Source of the DNA: Leptospira perolatii
GTDB taxonomy: Bacteria; Spirochaetota; Leptospiria; Leptospirales; Leptospiraceae
Assembly: GCF_002811875.1 (NCBI RefSeq)
Contig: NZ_NPDZ01000001.1
Location: forward strand, 62,001 to 126,000
Length of the DNA: 64,000 nt
Reading direction: 5' to 3'
Below the pieces are notes generated by a model, which worked only from the letters and a program-made list of their open reading frames with translations, was not told where the DNA came from and made no database searches. Of the stretch, positions 63,199 to 64,000 are shown piece by piece. The translations under genes and the position numbers were made by a program. Positions within the stretch are counted from its first letter, which is position 1. Each line of letters starts with the position of its first letter.

Positions 63199-64000
63199 CT
63201 AGGGATTCTTTTCTAGATTCGCCAACGGATGTCTGAAATGAGATCCCCTCAGATCTTTGATCAGCGCATCCTGCAAAGAAGAGTCTAAGCTCGGGCTATC
63301 TTCTTCTTCCTTTCCTGAAAAAGGAATAAATCTTTCACGAAGAATTTCAGACTTAGCAACAAGGGTCACTTTGGTTCGATTCCCATTTCGGAACGTAGTA
63401 GAAACGAATCGATTTCCTCCGTTTTTATCCGAACCGTGTACGAGCAGTTCAAAGTAATTTTCAAAGTATTCGTGTATATTTCCCGGAAGAAAAAAATCTA
63501 CCACACCCGGAGGAAAGATTCTCAAAAATCTTCCAGTGATATTTACACTCGGTACTTTATTATAAACTCCTGATACAATATCCGTCTGTCCTTGTCTTTT
63601 AAAGAACAAGGTAATACCCAAATTCTGAATATCGATCTTCAAGCCGTACACGTTTAAGAATAATGCAAACCGAACTCTAAGCTGGCTTGGATTTGCCCAA
63701 TATCCCGGAGCAGATTTCGGGATCTTTAAGAAGATGGAAGTTCCCTCCGAAAAGAATTCCCAACCTTTCTCAAAGCCTCCAGGTTTAAACACCTTAAATC
63801 GAAAAGAGGCCTGCTTTCCTCTGCTTTTCAGTTTTTTGTAAGCCTTGGGAAAAGATTCCTTCGTCTTGTCCGATAGTGAATACGATAGAATGACTCCTTC
63901 CGCGGATCTATTTTCCTTACACTCAAATTTCTCACAAAGGAAATGTTGTAGAGTAGATACTTCCGATAGTGGGGCCGAATGCGGATTCTGTAAATGATGT
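63199..64000 (-). CDS. Unrecognised protein, C-terminal part (runs off the right edge)
   Basis: An open frame enters from the right edge and ends at 63199-63201, giving 266 residues of unknown N-terminal extent. The GTG at 63792 is only an internal codon: the frame stays open from there to base 64000, including a stretch with two cysteines (CEKFECKENRSAEG). The content is soluble beta-rich, no signal seen in this part, and I recognise no family. It lies 146 bases upstream of the PuuD-like gene's start on the same strand. Confidence 0.75.
   Translation of the reverse strand, partial: HHLQNPHSAPLSEVSTLQHFLCEKFECKENRSAEGVILSYSLSDKTKESFPKAYKKLKSRGKQASFRFKVFKPGGFEKGWEFFSEGTSIFLKIPKSAPGYWANPSQLRVRFALFLNVYGLKIDIQNLGITLFFKRQGQTDIVSGVYNKVPSVNITGRFLRIFPPGVVDFFLPGNIHEYFENYFELLVHGSDKNGGNRFVSTTFRNGNRTKVTLVAKSEILRERFIPFSGKEEEDSPSLDSSLQDALIKDLRGSHFRHPLANLEKNP

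Noticed and set aside
1..64000. Mobile elements, prophage, rRNA or tRNA genes
   Set aside because: No transposase, integrase, phage structural gene, or tRNA/rRNA-like sequence was recognised by eye; short RNA genes could still be missed.

Overview
The window reads as a spirochaete chromosome segment, most likely Leptospira. Evidence is indirect but consistent: moderate A+T content, frequent TTG and GTG starts, spirochaetal-type lipoprotein signal peptides, SpoIIE phosphatases with 7TM, HAMP and TPR modules, PD40-OmpA and RlpA envelope proteins, and many short proteins without a recognisable family. I see no rRNA, tRNA, CRISPR array, transposase or phage module. I cannot name the species.

Layout. 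1-10.8 kb is mixed housekeeping and small-molecule genes: WbuC cupin, acyltransferase, dapF, a methyltransferase, a HAD hydrolase, an FAD oxidoreductase paired with a polytopic membrane protein, a VOC protein, small lipoproteins, an enoyl-CoA hydratase and dcd. 11.0-20.6 kb is the striking part: six head-to-tail paralogues, each a lipoprotein with a trypsin-like domain followed by a ricin-B lectin domain, and the decayed tail of a seventh. Five of the six carry the same upstream block with an inverted-repeat core. 20.6-28.1 kb is a minus-strand cluster of two long paralogous membrane SpoIIE phosphatases flanking an HExxH protein. 28.2-34.2 kb has two transporters, a beta-propeller protein, an M50 protease and cysE. 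34.3-40.8 kb is envelope-related: a Cys-rich lipoprotein, RlpA, two TPR proteins, a divergent folP and an OmpA-family PD40 protein. 40.8-49.7 kb carries a PilZ-like protein, hisS, a PAP2 phosphatase, an orphan pntA N-terminal subunit, a UDP-glucuronate decarboxylase-like gene, an M50B protease, and the run tonB-like / nusG-like / kpsF / aroD. 49.7-64 kb has a TPR protein, a GMC oxidoreductase with its small partner, the tight rnr-tsaB-tsaE-hslO operon, a GH42 beta-galactosidase followed by an unknown protein and an inositol-phosphatase-family protein, a PuuD-like membrane protein with a separate cytochrome c, and a protein that runs off the right edge.

How the genes relate. The protease-lectin array looks like an amplified and diversifying surface system. 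All six keep the catalytic triad, a signal peptide of exactly 22 residues before Cys23, and a conserved zymogen-like activation motif. The residue expected at the base of the S1 pocket is Glu in copies 1-2 and Lys in copies 3-6, so the copies may cut different substrates. The other groups look like small operons for signalling, envelope biogenesis, tRNA modification with redox stress, and respiration. Gene starts were adjusted where homology or a ribosome-binding site favoured a different codon from the longest open frame.
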